A stretch of 42,154 nucleotides of DNA. Origin: Chromatiales bacterium. GTDB lineage: Bacteria > Pseudomonadota > Gammaproteobacteria > Thiohalomonadales > Thiohalomonadaceae. The notes under the pieces are model-generated. The model was not told the origin of the DNA, did no database searches, and saw nothing but the letters and a program-made list of their open reading frames with translations. Position numbers and translations under genes: made by a program. Shown here piece after piece: positions 34,310 to 42,037 of the stretch. The DNA lies in assembly GCA_029879245.1 (NCBI GenBank), contig JAOUQQ010000009.1, forward strand, positions 1 to 42,154. The letters are read 5' to 3'. How positions within the stretch are numbered: position 1 is the stretch's first letter; each line of letters begins with the position of its first letter.

Positions 34310-35278
34310 ATGAATAAGGCAGACAAGGCGATGCTGGCGAGTGAGTTTTGCGGCATGCAGTTTGATACCCCGTTGGTGCTGCTCTCTGGTTGTGTCGGTT
34401 TTGGCGAAGAGTATACGCGGGTAGAGGGCTTTTCCAACCGCGACGTGGGGGCCGTCTGCCTCAAGGGGACCACTCTGGAGCCGCGCCTCGGCAATCAGCC
34501 GCACCGTGTCTATGAGACCCCGATGGGGATGCTCAACGCCATCGGCCTGCAGAATCCCGGTGCGGAGTATGTGATCAACCAGATCCTGCCTACCCTCGAT
34601 TTTGAGGAGACCCGCTTTATCGCCAATATCGCCGGCTCCACCATCGAGGACTACATCGGTGTGGCCAAACTCTTCGATGACTCCCCGGTCGATGCCATCG
34701 AACTCAATATCTCCTGCCCCAACGTGAAGGAGGGGGGGGTCGCCTTTGGCAATGACCCCGAAATGTCGGCCCGGGTGGTTGAGGCAGTGCGCGCAGTCAC
34801 CAGTAAGCCACTGATCACCAAGCTCTCTCCCAATCAGACTGATATTGCCGGTAATGCCCGCCGCTGCATCGAGGCGGGCACCGACGCCTTTGCGGTGATC
34901 AACACCCTGATGGGAATGGCGATCGATATCGAGAGCCGTTCTACCATCCTCGGAAATAATCAGGGTGGCCTCTCCGGCCCTGCGATCAAGCCGGTGGCGC
35001 TGCTCAAGACCCACCAGGTCTATCAGGTGTGCCGTGATCACAATATTCCGATCATCGGTCAGGGGGGGATCACCACCGCCGAGGACGCCATTGAGTTTCT
35101 CATCGCCGGGGCCAGCGCGGTGGGGATTGGCACCTCACTCTTTTACGACCCGCTGGTCTGCCCGAAGATTAATCAGGGAATCGCCGACTACCTGAAGCGC
35201 CACGATATGACCGCAGTCTCGCAGCTGATCGGCACCCTCACCCTCAACGACAACCTCTCCGCCTGCGGTTGTAAATAG
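34310..35278 (+). CDS. pyrD: class 1 (1B-like) dihydroorotate dehydrogenase catalytic subunit
   Basis: The 322-residue flavoprotein oxidises dihydroorotate in pyrimidine synthesis. The TIM-barrel shows ANIAGSTIEDY, NISCPNVKEGG with catalytic C136 (class 1 enzymes use Cys, class 2 Ser), VINTLMGMAIDIESR, and GQGGITTAEDAIEFLIAGA. The Cys and lack of an N-terminal membrane helix place it in class 1, most like class 1B, which pairs with an iron-sulfur PyrK subunit; no pyrK is in the window. Most Gammaproteobacteria carry class 2. The C-terminus ends SACGCK, which adds two cysteines. AGGTGAGG precedes the ATG. An alternative reading as a related dihydropyrimidine dehydrogenase-like enzyme is less likely. 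Confidence 0.85.
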   Translation: MNKADKAMLASEFCGMQFDTPLVLLSGCVGFGEEYTRVEGFSNRDVGAVCLKGTTLEPRLGNQPHRVYETPMGMLNAIGLQNPGAEYVINQILPTLDFEETRFIANIAGSTIEDYIGVAKLFDDSPVDAIELNISCPNVKEGGVAFGNDPEMSARVVEAVRAVTSKPLITKLSPNQTDIAGNARRCIEAGTDAFAVINTLMGMAIDIESRSTILGNNQGGLSGPAIKPVALLKTHQVYQVCRDHNIPIIGQGGITTAEDAIEFLIAGASAVGIGTSLFYDPLVCPKINQGIADYLKRHDMTAVSQLIGTLTLNDNLSACGCK

Positions 35279-35287
35279 GGATTTCGC

Positions 35288-35359
35288 CTCAATATCTTGC
35301 CCTATCTAGCTGGGTTTCGATGCCCCCTCGCATTGAGACCCTGTATAACATGGGCAAGA
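35288..35359 (+). promoter_or_regulatory. crossing inverted repeats in the mshE leader (possible pseudoknot)
   Basis: CTCAAT (35288-35293) pairs with ATTGAG (35332-35337), and TCTTGCCC (35295-35302) pairs with GGGCAAGA (35352-35359). The two helices interleave as in an H-type pseudoknot, and the last strand runs into the Shine-Dalgarno region of mshE. Against it, TATAAC at 35344-35349 could be a -10 box, in which case the leader would not contain the element. Confidence 0.3.
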
Positions 35360-35372
35360 GGTGAGGCAAATC

Positions 35373-37130
35373 GTGATCCCACGCAAGAAGATTCGTATCG
35401 GCGATCTGCTGGTCGAACACAAGGTGATCTCGGAAAACCAGCTAATGCAGGCGCTGGCCGAGCAGAAGAGGAGTGGCCACAAGCTGGGCCGCAGCCTGAT
35501 TGAGCTGGGCTTTATCAGCGAAGAGCAGCTACTGGAGTTTCTCTCACGCCAGCTGCAGATCCCCTACATTGACCTGAAACACTACAAGTACAAAGCCGAG
35601 ACGGTGCGTCTGGTACCCGAAACCACCGCACGCCGCTACCGCATTGTCGCCCTCGATGATAGCCAGGAGAGCATCCTCATCGGTATGGCCGACCCGACCG
35701 ATATCTTCGCCCTCGATGAGCTGAGCCGTATCCTGCGCCGCCCGATCCGCCAGGCAGTGGTACGCGAATCTGACCTGCTGCGCACCATCGACAGCGTCTA
35801 TCGCAAGACCGATGAGATCAGCTCACTGGCCGAGGAGTTGAGTGAGGAGCTCTCCGAGACCGACTTCGATATCGACCAGCTGCTACAGGCCTCCGATGTC
35901 AGCGAGGCCCCGGTGGTCAAACTGCTGCAGTCGATCTTTGAAGATGCGATACAGATTGGCGCCTCCGATATCCACATCGAGCCCGACGAGCATGTACTGC
36001 GCATCCGCCAGCGTGTCGACGGGGTGCTCAATGAGCAGGTGATGAAAGAGAAACGCATCGCCGGGGCACTGGTCTCTCGACTCAAACTGATGTCGGGCCT
36101 CGATATCTCCGAACGCCGCCTGCCACAGGATGGGCGCTTTAATATTCGCGTTAAAGACAAACCCATCGACGTGCGCGTCTCGACCATGCCTATCTCGTTC
36201 GGTGAGTCGGTGGTGATGCGCCTGCTCGACCAGTCGGGCGGCAACCTCAATCTCGATGTCGTCGGTATGCCTGCGCGGCTACTGGAGCGCTTTCGCAAGA
36301 ACATTCGCAAACCGCACGGTATGGTGCTGGTAACCGGCCCTACCGGTTCGGGTAAGACCACCTCTCTCTATGGCGCGCTGAATGAGCTTAACGCCGCCGA
36401 GAAGAAGATCATCACCGTGGAGGACCCGGTGGAGTACCGCCTGCAGCGGGTCAATCAGGTGCAGGTAAATGCCAAGATTGGTCTCACCTTCGCCAGCGTG
36501 TTACGTACCGCCCTGCGCCAGGACCCGGACGTGGTACTGGTCGGCGAGATCCGCGATCAGGAGACCGCCGAGATCGCCCTGCGCGCCTCCATCACCGGCC
36601 ACCTGGTGCTCTCCACCCTGCACACCAATGATGCGGTCTCCACAGCCATCCGACTGCTCGACATGGGAATACCCGGCTATATGGTTGCCACCTCACTGGA
36701 GGCGATTGTGGCGCAACGCCTGGTGCGCCGTATCTGTGAGGGCTGCGCAACCCATTACGAACCGACGGTACAGGAACGCGCCTGGCTGAAAAATATGCTC
36801 CCACGAGGTATCGACACGGTACGACTGAAACACGGCACCGGCTGCCCCCACTGCAACAACACCGGCTACCGCGGGCGGGTTGGTGTGTTTGAGTTGCTGG
36901 AGCTGGATGAGCGGATGGCCGATGCGCTACGCAGCAACGACTCTGCCGCCTTCTCGCGCGCCGCCTCCGCCAACCCGAACTACCGTACCCTGGCACAGAA
37001 TGCGCTGGATGACGCCCTGAAGGGGATCACCACCCTGGAGGAGGTGCTGCGCGTCTCCAGTGAGGGGGAGCTGCTTGAGGGTGAAGAGGAGACACCTCAC
37101 ACCTACGAAGTAGTTGCGAGTGAGGCCTGA
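35373..37130 (+). CDS. mshE: MshE-type pilus assembly ATPase with c-di-GMP-binding MshEN domain
   Basis: The 585-residue product is a GspE/PilB-class extension motor. The N-terminus carries two tandem 24-residue MshEN repeats (RIGDLLVEHKVIS... at 8-31 and KLGRSLIELGFIS... at 37-60), the site that binds c-di-GMP in Vibrio MshE. The ATPase core has Walker A GPTGSGKT (322-329), ITVEDPVEY, VVLVGEIRD with E392, the His box STLHTND, and zinc cysteines C455, C458, C491 and C494. I prefer GTG 35373, since GAGG lies six bases upstream; GTG 35361 is in frame. Position 10 of repeat 1 is Lys instead of Gly. Its stop overlaps the mshG start (TGATG). Confidence 0.9.
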   Translation: MIPRKKIRIGDLLVEHKVISENQLMQALAEQKRSGHKLGRSLIELGFISEEQLLEFLSRQLQIPYIDLKHYKYKAETVRLVPETTARRYRIVALDDSQESILIGMADPTDIFALDELSRILRRPIRQAVVRESDLLRTIDSVYRKTDEISSLAEELSEELSETDFDIDQLLQASDVSEAPVVKLLQSIFEDAIQIGASDIHIEPDEHVLRIRQRVDGVLNEQVMKEKRIAGALVSRLKLMSGLDISERRLPQDGRFNIRVKDKPIDVRVSTMPISFGESVVMRLLDQSGGNLNLDVVGMPARLLERFRKNIRKPHGMVLVTGPTGSGKTTSLYGALNELNAAEKKIITVEDPVEYRLQRVNQVQVNAKIGLTFASVLRTALRQDPDVVLVGEIRDQETAEIALRASITGHLVLSTLHTNDAVSTAIRLLDMGIPGYMVATSLEAIVAQRLVRRICEGCATHYEPTVQERAWLKNMLPRGIDTVRLKHGTGCPHCNNTGYRGRVGVFELLELDERMADALRSNDSAAFSRAASANPNYRTLAQNALDDALKGITTLEEVLRVSSEGELLEGEEETPHTYEVVASEA

Positions 37131-38353
37131 TGCCACTCTTTCTCTACAGGGCGCGTAACGGACGCGGCGAGGCGGTGAAGGGGAAGATTGAGGCCCCATC
37201 CTCCGATGCCGTTGCCAGCCAGTTGATTAACAGCGGCATCACCCCGCTGGAGATCAGTGAGAGTGCGGCCAATGACGATTTTCTTGCCGAGCTGCGCGCC
37301 AGACTCTCCAGCAAACCGCCTACCATTGATGACCTGATCCTCTTCTGTCGACAGATGTATACCCTCAATAAGGCCGGTGTGCCGATCACACGCGGTATCA
37401 CCGGCCTGCAGGAGTCGACAAAAAATATCCTGCTCGCCGAGTCGCTCAAGCGTATCCTGCTGGAGCTGGAGTCGGGGCGTGAACTCTCCACCGCGATGGG
37501 GCAACAGGGCGACCTCTTCTCGCCGTTGATGATCAGTATGGTCAGGGTGGGGGAGAATACCGGTAAACTCGACGACGCCTTTCTGCAACTGTCGCAGTAT
37601 CTGGAACTGGAGCGCGACACACGCAACCGCGTCAACGCCGCGCTACGCTACCCGATGCTCGTTATCGGAGCCATTGGTATAGCCGTCGCGGTACTCAATG
37701 TCTTTGTCATTCCCGCCTTTGCCGGGGTCTTCAGTCAGATGGGGCAGGAGCTGCCATGGCAAACCGTCGCCCTGATCACCGTCTCTGATCTTACCGTCAA
37801 CTACTGGCCACACATACTCGCTGCACTGGCAGCCGCCATCTATGGTTTTAACAACTACATCAAAACCGAGAGGGGAAAATACCGGTGGGACCGAGCCAAA
37901 CTCAGCTTTCCCATCATCGGTAGCATCATCAAGCGTGCACTGCTGTCACGCTTCGCCCGCACCTTTGCTATGGCGGCACGCTCCGGCGTGCCACTGATCC
38001 AGACCCTTACCGTCGTCTCCAGGGCGGTGGACAACGATTTTGTCGCCGACAAGGTGCTGAGTATGCGCAACGGTATTGAGCGTGGCGATTCACTCACCCG
38101 CACCGCCATCGCCACCGACCTCTTTACCCCGCTGGTACTGCAGATGCTCAACGTCGGTGAAGAGACCGGTGCCGTTGATGAGATGATGGATGAGGTGGCT
38201 GACTACTATGAGCGCGAGGTCGACTACGAGTTGAAAAACATCAGCTCAGCGATTGAACCCATATTGATCGTTGCCGTCGGCATTCTTGTGCTGATCCTCG
38301 CCCTCGGTATCTTCCTGCCGATGTGGGAGATCACCAACATCGCCAAAAGATAG
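37130..38353 (+). CDS. mshG: MshG/GspF-type inner-membrane platform protein
   Basis: The 407-residue protein is the polytopic platform that works with the MshE motor. It has two T2SSF domains (about 70-193 and 272-395), each starting with an LILFCRQMYTLNKAGVP-like segment, and three membrane segments (about 168-192, 220-240 and 375-398). The N-terminal sequence MPLFLYRARNGRGEAVKG is standard for the family. It is coupled to mshE by a one-base overlap and followed after six bases by the mshF-like gene. GspF of a type II secretion system is the alternative; the MshEN domain of the partner motor favours Msh. Confidence 0.9.
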   Translation: MPLFLYRARNGRGEAVKGKIEAPSSDAVASQLINSGITPLEISESAANDDFLAELRARLSSKPPTIDDLILFCRQMYTLNKAGVPITRGITGLQESTKNILLAESLKRILLELESGRELSTAMGQQGDLFSPLMISMVRVGENTGKLDDAFLQLSQYLELERDTRNRVNAALRYPMLVIGAIGIAVAVLNVFVIPAFAGVFSQMGQELPWQTVALITVSDLTVNYWPHILAALAAAIYGFNNYIKTERGKYRWDRAKLSFPIIGSIIKRALLSRFARTFAMAARSGVPLIQTLTVVSRAVDNDFVADKVLSMRNGIERGDSLTRTAIATDLFTPLVLQMLNVGEETGAVDEMMDEVADYYEREVDYELKNISSAIEPILIVAVGILVLILALGIFLPMWEITNIAKR

Positions 38354-38359
38354 GGCACG

Positions 38360-38971
38360 ATGATCAACGCCGGCCCCTTCTCGGAGCAGGATATCAAACT
38401 CTTTCGTACCATTATCCTGCTGGTACTACTGCTTATATTCATTGCCACCGCAACCAGTAAGATCTGGGAGCTGCGTGTGGCCGCAGAACGCACCGGGGTT
38501 ACCCATACCCTGGCGGCACTGCGCGGCGCCCTCGGTATTCACCTCAGCAAGAGTGTGATTCGAGATGGTCTGCAGTCACTCGCATCTCTGCACCACAGTA
38601 ATCCCATAAAACTATTGCAGCAACCGGAGGGGGAGATGCCCTACAGCCTCCCTTCCGGAATCGTCCCGCAAAATTATCTTGGCGAATTTCATAGCGATGA
38701 GGCCCCTGAGGGTGAGGGGGTCTGGTACTTTGACCTTGATCTGGGGGTGTTGGTCTACCGGGTAAATTTCGACGACTACTTTTATAGCAGTAACACGCTG
38801 GCTCCCAATCTCGCCCGCTATCAGTTACGGGTTCGTTTCGATGACCTGAACCGTAACGGCCGTTTTGACCCGGCGTTTGAAAAGGTGATGAATATCGCGC
38901 TAGAAGCGCTCGACCACTACAGCTGGCTAAACGAACCTCATCAACCTCCCATCATGGTCAGTCACCGATAG
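38360..38971 (+). CDS. MshF-like pilin-type membrane protein
   Basis: The 203-residue protein has one N-terminal membrane segment (FRTIILLVLLLIFIATATSKIW) followed by an amphipathic helix (HTLAALRGALGIHLSKSV) and a globular part. SNPIKLLQQP and NYLGEF (about 90-115) resemble the region of MshF and minor pseudopilins. No prepilin peptidase site (GFTLIE) precedes the membrane segment, so it is not a processed pilin. Its position directly after mshG matches the Vibrio order mshE-mshG-mshF. A DDLNRNGRFDP segment near residue 170 resembles a calcium loop. The name is by position and weak similarity, so I leave the symbol empty. Confidence 0.65.
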   Translation: MINAGPFSEQDIKLFRTIILLVLLLIFIATATSKIWELRVAAERTGVTHTLAALRGALGIHLSKSVIRDGLQSLASLHHSNPIKLLQQPEGEMPYSLPSGIVPQNYLGEFHSDEAPEGEGVWYFDLDLGVLVYRVNFDDYFYSSNTLAPNLARYQLRVRFDDLNRNGRFDPAFEKVMNIALEALDHYSWLNEPHQPPIMVSHR

Positions 38972-39057
38972 CTTCCTTCCGATCCAATCACATCACTTGC
39001 GCCTCATGGCGTTGAACACTACAGTGGAACTGTTAGATAAATTCGACAGGAGTCGCC

Positions 39058-40044
39058 ATGAGGGCAGTGATCTGGACGGCATATGGCCCACCTGAGGTGT
39101 TACAGGTTCAACGGGTTGAGAGACCATCACCGGGAAAAAATCAGGTATTAATAAAGATCCACGCCACCACGGTTGAGACCGGTGATTGTGAGCTGAGACG
39201 CTATCAAATCCATAACGGTCTTTATTCGCTGTTTCGCCCCTACTTTGGCCTGTTCAAACCTCGGCTCCTCAAGGTTCTCGGTCAACAGCTCTCTGGTGAG
39301 ATCGAATCTGTCGGCTCTGCAGTCACCCGTTTTAAACCCGGTGACCGTGTGCTGGCCGCGGTGATGACCATGGGCACCACCTGTGAGTATCTCTGTCTTG
39401 ATGAGAAGGATTGTATCGTACCCAAACCCGACGCCCTCTCTTACGAAGAGGCGGCTGCACTCTCCGTTGGTGGCCTGAATGCACTCCATTTTCTCAATCA
39501 GGGCGATATTCATCCCGGAGATCGTGTCTTGATTTATGGTTCAAGCGGCACAATCGGTACCTTTGCCGTTCAGCTGGCGAAGCATTTTGGTGCCGAGGTC
39601 ACTGCGGTCTGCAGTGCGGCTAAGAGTGAACTGGTTAGAGGTTTGGGTGCCGATCACCTTATCGACTATCAGAAAGAGCATATTGGAGACGCACCCCAAC
39701 CGTTTGATGTGATCTTCGACACCATCGGCAAGAGTCCCTATCAGGAGTCTCTTGATGTTCTCAATCCCGGTGGTATCTATCTGCTTGCAAATCCCACTTT
39801 TCACCAGCAGATGCGATCCTATTGGACCAATATTACTACCAACAAACGCACCACCTGCCAGCTTGCCCGTTATGATCTCGATTCACTCCACTACCTCACA
39901 CATTTGGTGGTGCAGGGTGCATTGAAGGTGGTGATAGATCGCTGTTTTCGAATGGATGAGATCGTCGCTGCACACCACTATGTGGAGCAGGGACATAAGA
40001 GCGGTAATGTGGTGGTAACGATTGTTGAGGGTGAGACCGATTAG
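39058..40044 (+). CDS. NAD(P)H-dependent medium-chain reductase (quinone oxidoreductase-like)
   Basis: The 328-residue protein is a zinc-free member of the medium-chain dehydrogenase/reductase superfamily. The GroES-like N-domain (MRAVIWTAYGPPEVLQVQ, PGDRVLAAV) is followed by the Rossmann motif VLIYGSSGTIGTFAVQLAKHFGAEV (loop GSSGTIG near 161-167) and the C-terminal VVTIVEG. Members reduce quinones or enones with NADPH; the substrate is unknown. AGGAG precedes the ATG by about six bases. A weak promoter (TTGAAC 39012-39017 and GATAAA 39036-39041) lies upstream. The stop shares four bases with the convergent phosphoesterase gene. Confidence 0.88.
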   Translation: MRAVIWTAYGPPEVLQVQRVERPSPGKNQVLIKIHATTVETGDCELRRYQIHNGLYSLFRPYFGLFKPRLLKVLGQQLSGEIESVGSAVTRFKPGDRVLAAVMTMGTTCEYLCLDEKDCIVPKPDALSYEEAAALSVGGLNALHFLNQGDIHPGDRVLIYGSSGTIGTFAVQLAKHFGAEVTAVCSAAKSELVRGLGADHLIDYQKEHIGDAPQPFDVIFDTIGKSPYQESLDVLNPGGIYLLANPTFHQQMRSYWTNITTNKRTTCQLARYDLDSLHYLTHLVVQGALKVVIDRCFRMDEIVAAHHYVEQGHKSGNVVVTIVEGETD

Positions 40045-40661
40045 CCGTGCAGTTCACTCCAGTTCCACGTCCTCTTTATCCTGTTGCCGCCGAGTGGATA
40101 GTACTCCACCCGCATCTGCGGCAACGTCAGGATGGCACAGCTGTGGTTGTAGGCGGTGCTGCCGGGATTGATCACCAGCACACTCCCCAGAATGATGTCG
40201 TAGACCTGATGGGTGTGTCCCAGGATCAGTACATCGTAAGCAAAATTGCCGAGCCTCTTGTTCCACTCATCGACCACGGACGGGATCACGTCACCCGCCG
40301 GATCAAGAAGACGTAACCCCTGTGTGATTTGATCGGGCGGCTCGGCATGCACCATGTAGAGAGAGACCCCCTCCAGCGTCAGGGTGAGATGGTCAGCAAG
40401 TCCATCGAGATAGCGGTAACTCTTTTCACTGCCGGAAAAATTCTCCCTCTCCAGCGACCACACCTCATGATTACCGCGTATCGCCTTCACCTGATGCCGC
40501 TCCAGCAGTTCGATGGTCTCATCGAGTTGCTCGTTATATCCGGCAATATCACCGGCACAGAGGATCGCCGTTACCCCCTGCTGGCGAAAGATCTCCAGCG
40601 CCTCTGCAACCGGTTGCGGGTCGGCGTGGGGGTCGCTAATCAATCCTATCTTTTGTGACAT
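40041..40661 (-). CDS. calcineurin-like metallophosphoesterase (YfcE/MJ0936-like)
   Basis: The 206-residue protein has the metal-binding motifs of the family in order: SDPHAD (9-14), CAGDIAGYNEQ, RGNHEVWS, LGHTHQ and NPGS. These bind two metal ions and hydrolyse phosphodiesters or phosphomonoesters. The first motif reads DPHAD, where many members have DxHxN. The substrate is unknown. The ATG overlaps the ppnN stop by one base (TAATG on the minus strand), tying it to nucleotide salvage. No signal peptide is seen. Confidence 0.9.
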   Translation of the reverse strand: MSQKIGLISDPHADPQPVAEALEIFRQQGVTAILCAGDIAGYNEQLDETIELLERHQVKAIRGNHEVWSLERENFSGSEKSYRYLDGLADHLTLTLEGVSLYMVHAEPPDQITQGLRLLDPAGDVIPSVVDEWNKRLGNFAYDVLILGHTHQVYDIILGSVLVINPGSTAYNHSCAILTLPQMRVEYYPLGGNRIKRTWNWSELHG

Positions 40662-42037
40662 TACACCGTATTGATGCGATAGCAGGGGATATAGGTCTTG
40701 CCCGGCAGCTTCATCCGGTGCTGCTCAACAAACGAGGCAAGCAGGGCATCTAATCGCTTCATAATCTCCGCGTCACCGTTTAACTCAAAGTGGCCATGCT
40801 GTTCGATGGCGCGTATCCCCTCATCCTTGACGTTGCCAGCTACCACGCCGGAGAAGGCACGACGTAGATTCGCGGCGAGCAGGTGCGGCTCCTGCCCCTT
40901 GTGCAACTGCAGGTTGGCCATGTTTTCATGCGTGGGGATAAAGGGACGCTGAAACTCCTCGTCGATCTTCAACTTCCAGTTAAAGTAGTAGGCATCCCCA
41001 TGCTCCTTGCGATACTCACGCACTTTGGCAATCCCCTCACGCATCGTCGCCGCCACCCTCTCCGGGTCATCAATAATAATGGTGTAACGTTTTTGCGCCG
41101 CACTACCGAGCGTCTCGCCTATGAACTGATCGATCTGCCGGAAGTACTCTTCATTCTGTGCCGCACCGGTCAACACTACGGGGAAGGGCATCTCACTGTT
41201 CTTCGGGTGGAGCAATATTCCGAGCAGGTAGAGGATCTCCTCCGCCGTTCCTGCACCACCTGGGAAGACCACAATACCGTGCCCCATTCGCACAAAGGCC
41301 TCCAGGCGCTTCTCGATATCGGGCAGAATCACCAGCTCATTGACGATCGGGTTTGGCGACTCGGCGGCGATGATCCCCGGCTCGGTAATACCCAGATACT
41401 TCCCGTCACTGATCCGCTGTTTGGAGTGTCCGATGGTCGCACCCTTCATCGGCCCCTTCATCGCGCCGGGGCCGCAGCCGGTGCAGATGTCGAGCCCGCG
41501 CAGCCCCATCTGGTAGCCCACCTCCTTGGTGTAGTCATACTCATCACGGGAGATGGAGTGGCCACCCCAGCAGACCACCAGATTCGGTTCACTGCGTGCC
41601 TGTACAATCCCGGCATTGCGCAGGATGTGAAACACCGCGCTGGTGATCCCATCCGAAGTGTTCATGTCAAAGGTAGAGTTGGTGTTGATCTCATCACTGA
41701 CGTAGATCACATCACGCAGTACGGCGAAGAGTTGTTCGTTTATCCCGCGGATCATTTTGCCATCGACGAAGGCGTGGGCCGGTGCCCCCTTCAACTCCAG
41801 CTTGATGCCGCGCTCCTGCTGCACCACCCGAATCTCGAACGATTTGTAGCGCTCCAGCAGCTCCTTGCCATCATCCAGCGTGCTACCGCTATTGAGTACC
41901 GCCAGGGCGCAGTTGCGAAACAGGTTGTAGAGCCCCCCCTGAGTGGTATCGAGCAACTTGTTCACCTCCTGGCGCGACAACACCTCCAGGTGGCCGATGG
42001 GGCTGATGCAGGCATCCACCACTTCATATTTTGTCAT
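40661..42037 (-). CDS. ppnN: pyrimidine/purine nucleotide 5'-monophosphate nucleosidase
   Basis: PpnN (YgdH) is a LOG-family enzyme that cleaves nucleoside monophosphates to base and ribose-5-phosphate and is activated by (p)ppGpp in E. coli. The 458-residue product matches the E. coli protein (454 residues) from end to end, including NLFAVLRD-like and LYNLFRNCALAVLNSGS in the N-domain, GCGPGAMKGPMKGA, the catalytic FPGGAGTAEEILYLLG (about 257-272), DAYYFNW and the C-terminal QHRMKLPGKTYIPCYRI. It is translationally coupled to the phosphoesterase and probably co-transcribed with the gene to its right. Confidence 0.96.
   Translation of the reverse strand: MTKYEVVDACISPIGHLEVLSRQEVNKLLDTTQGGLYNLFRNCALAVLNSGSTLDDGKELLERYKSFEIRVVQQERGIKLELKGAPAHAFVDGKMIRGINEQLFAVLRDVIYVSDEINTNSTFDMNTSDGITSAVFHILRNAGIVQARSEPNLVVCWGGHSISRDEYDYTKEVGYQMGLRGLDICTGCGPGAMKGPMKGATIGHSKQRISDGKYLGITEPGIIAAESPNPIVNELVILPDIEKRLEAFVRMGHGIVVFPGGAGTAEEILYLLGILLHPKNSEMPFPVVLTGAAQNEEYFRQIDQFIGETLGSAAQKRYTIIIDDPERVAATMREGIAKVREYRKEHGDAYYFNWKLKIDEEFQRPFIPTHENMANLQLHKGQEPHLLAANLRRAFSGVVAGNVKDEGIRAIEQHGHFELNGDAEIMKRLDALLASFVEQHRMKLPGKTYIPCYRINTV

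Noticed and set aside
35311-35330. GGGTTTCGATGCCCC resembling a tRNA T-arm
   Set aside because: No acceptor, anticodon or D-arm can be built around it and the GGTTCGAATCC consensus is not met.
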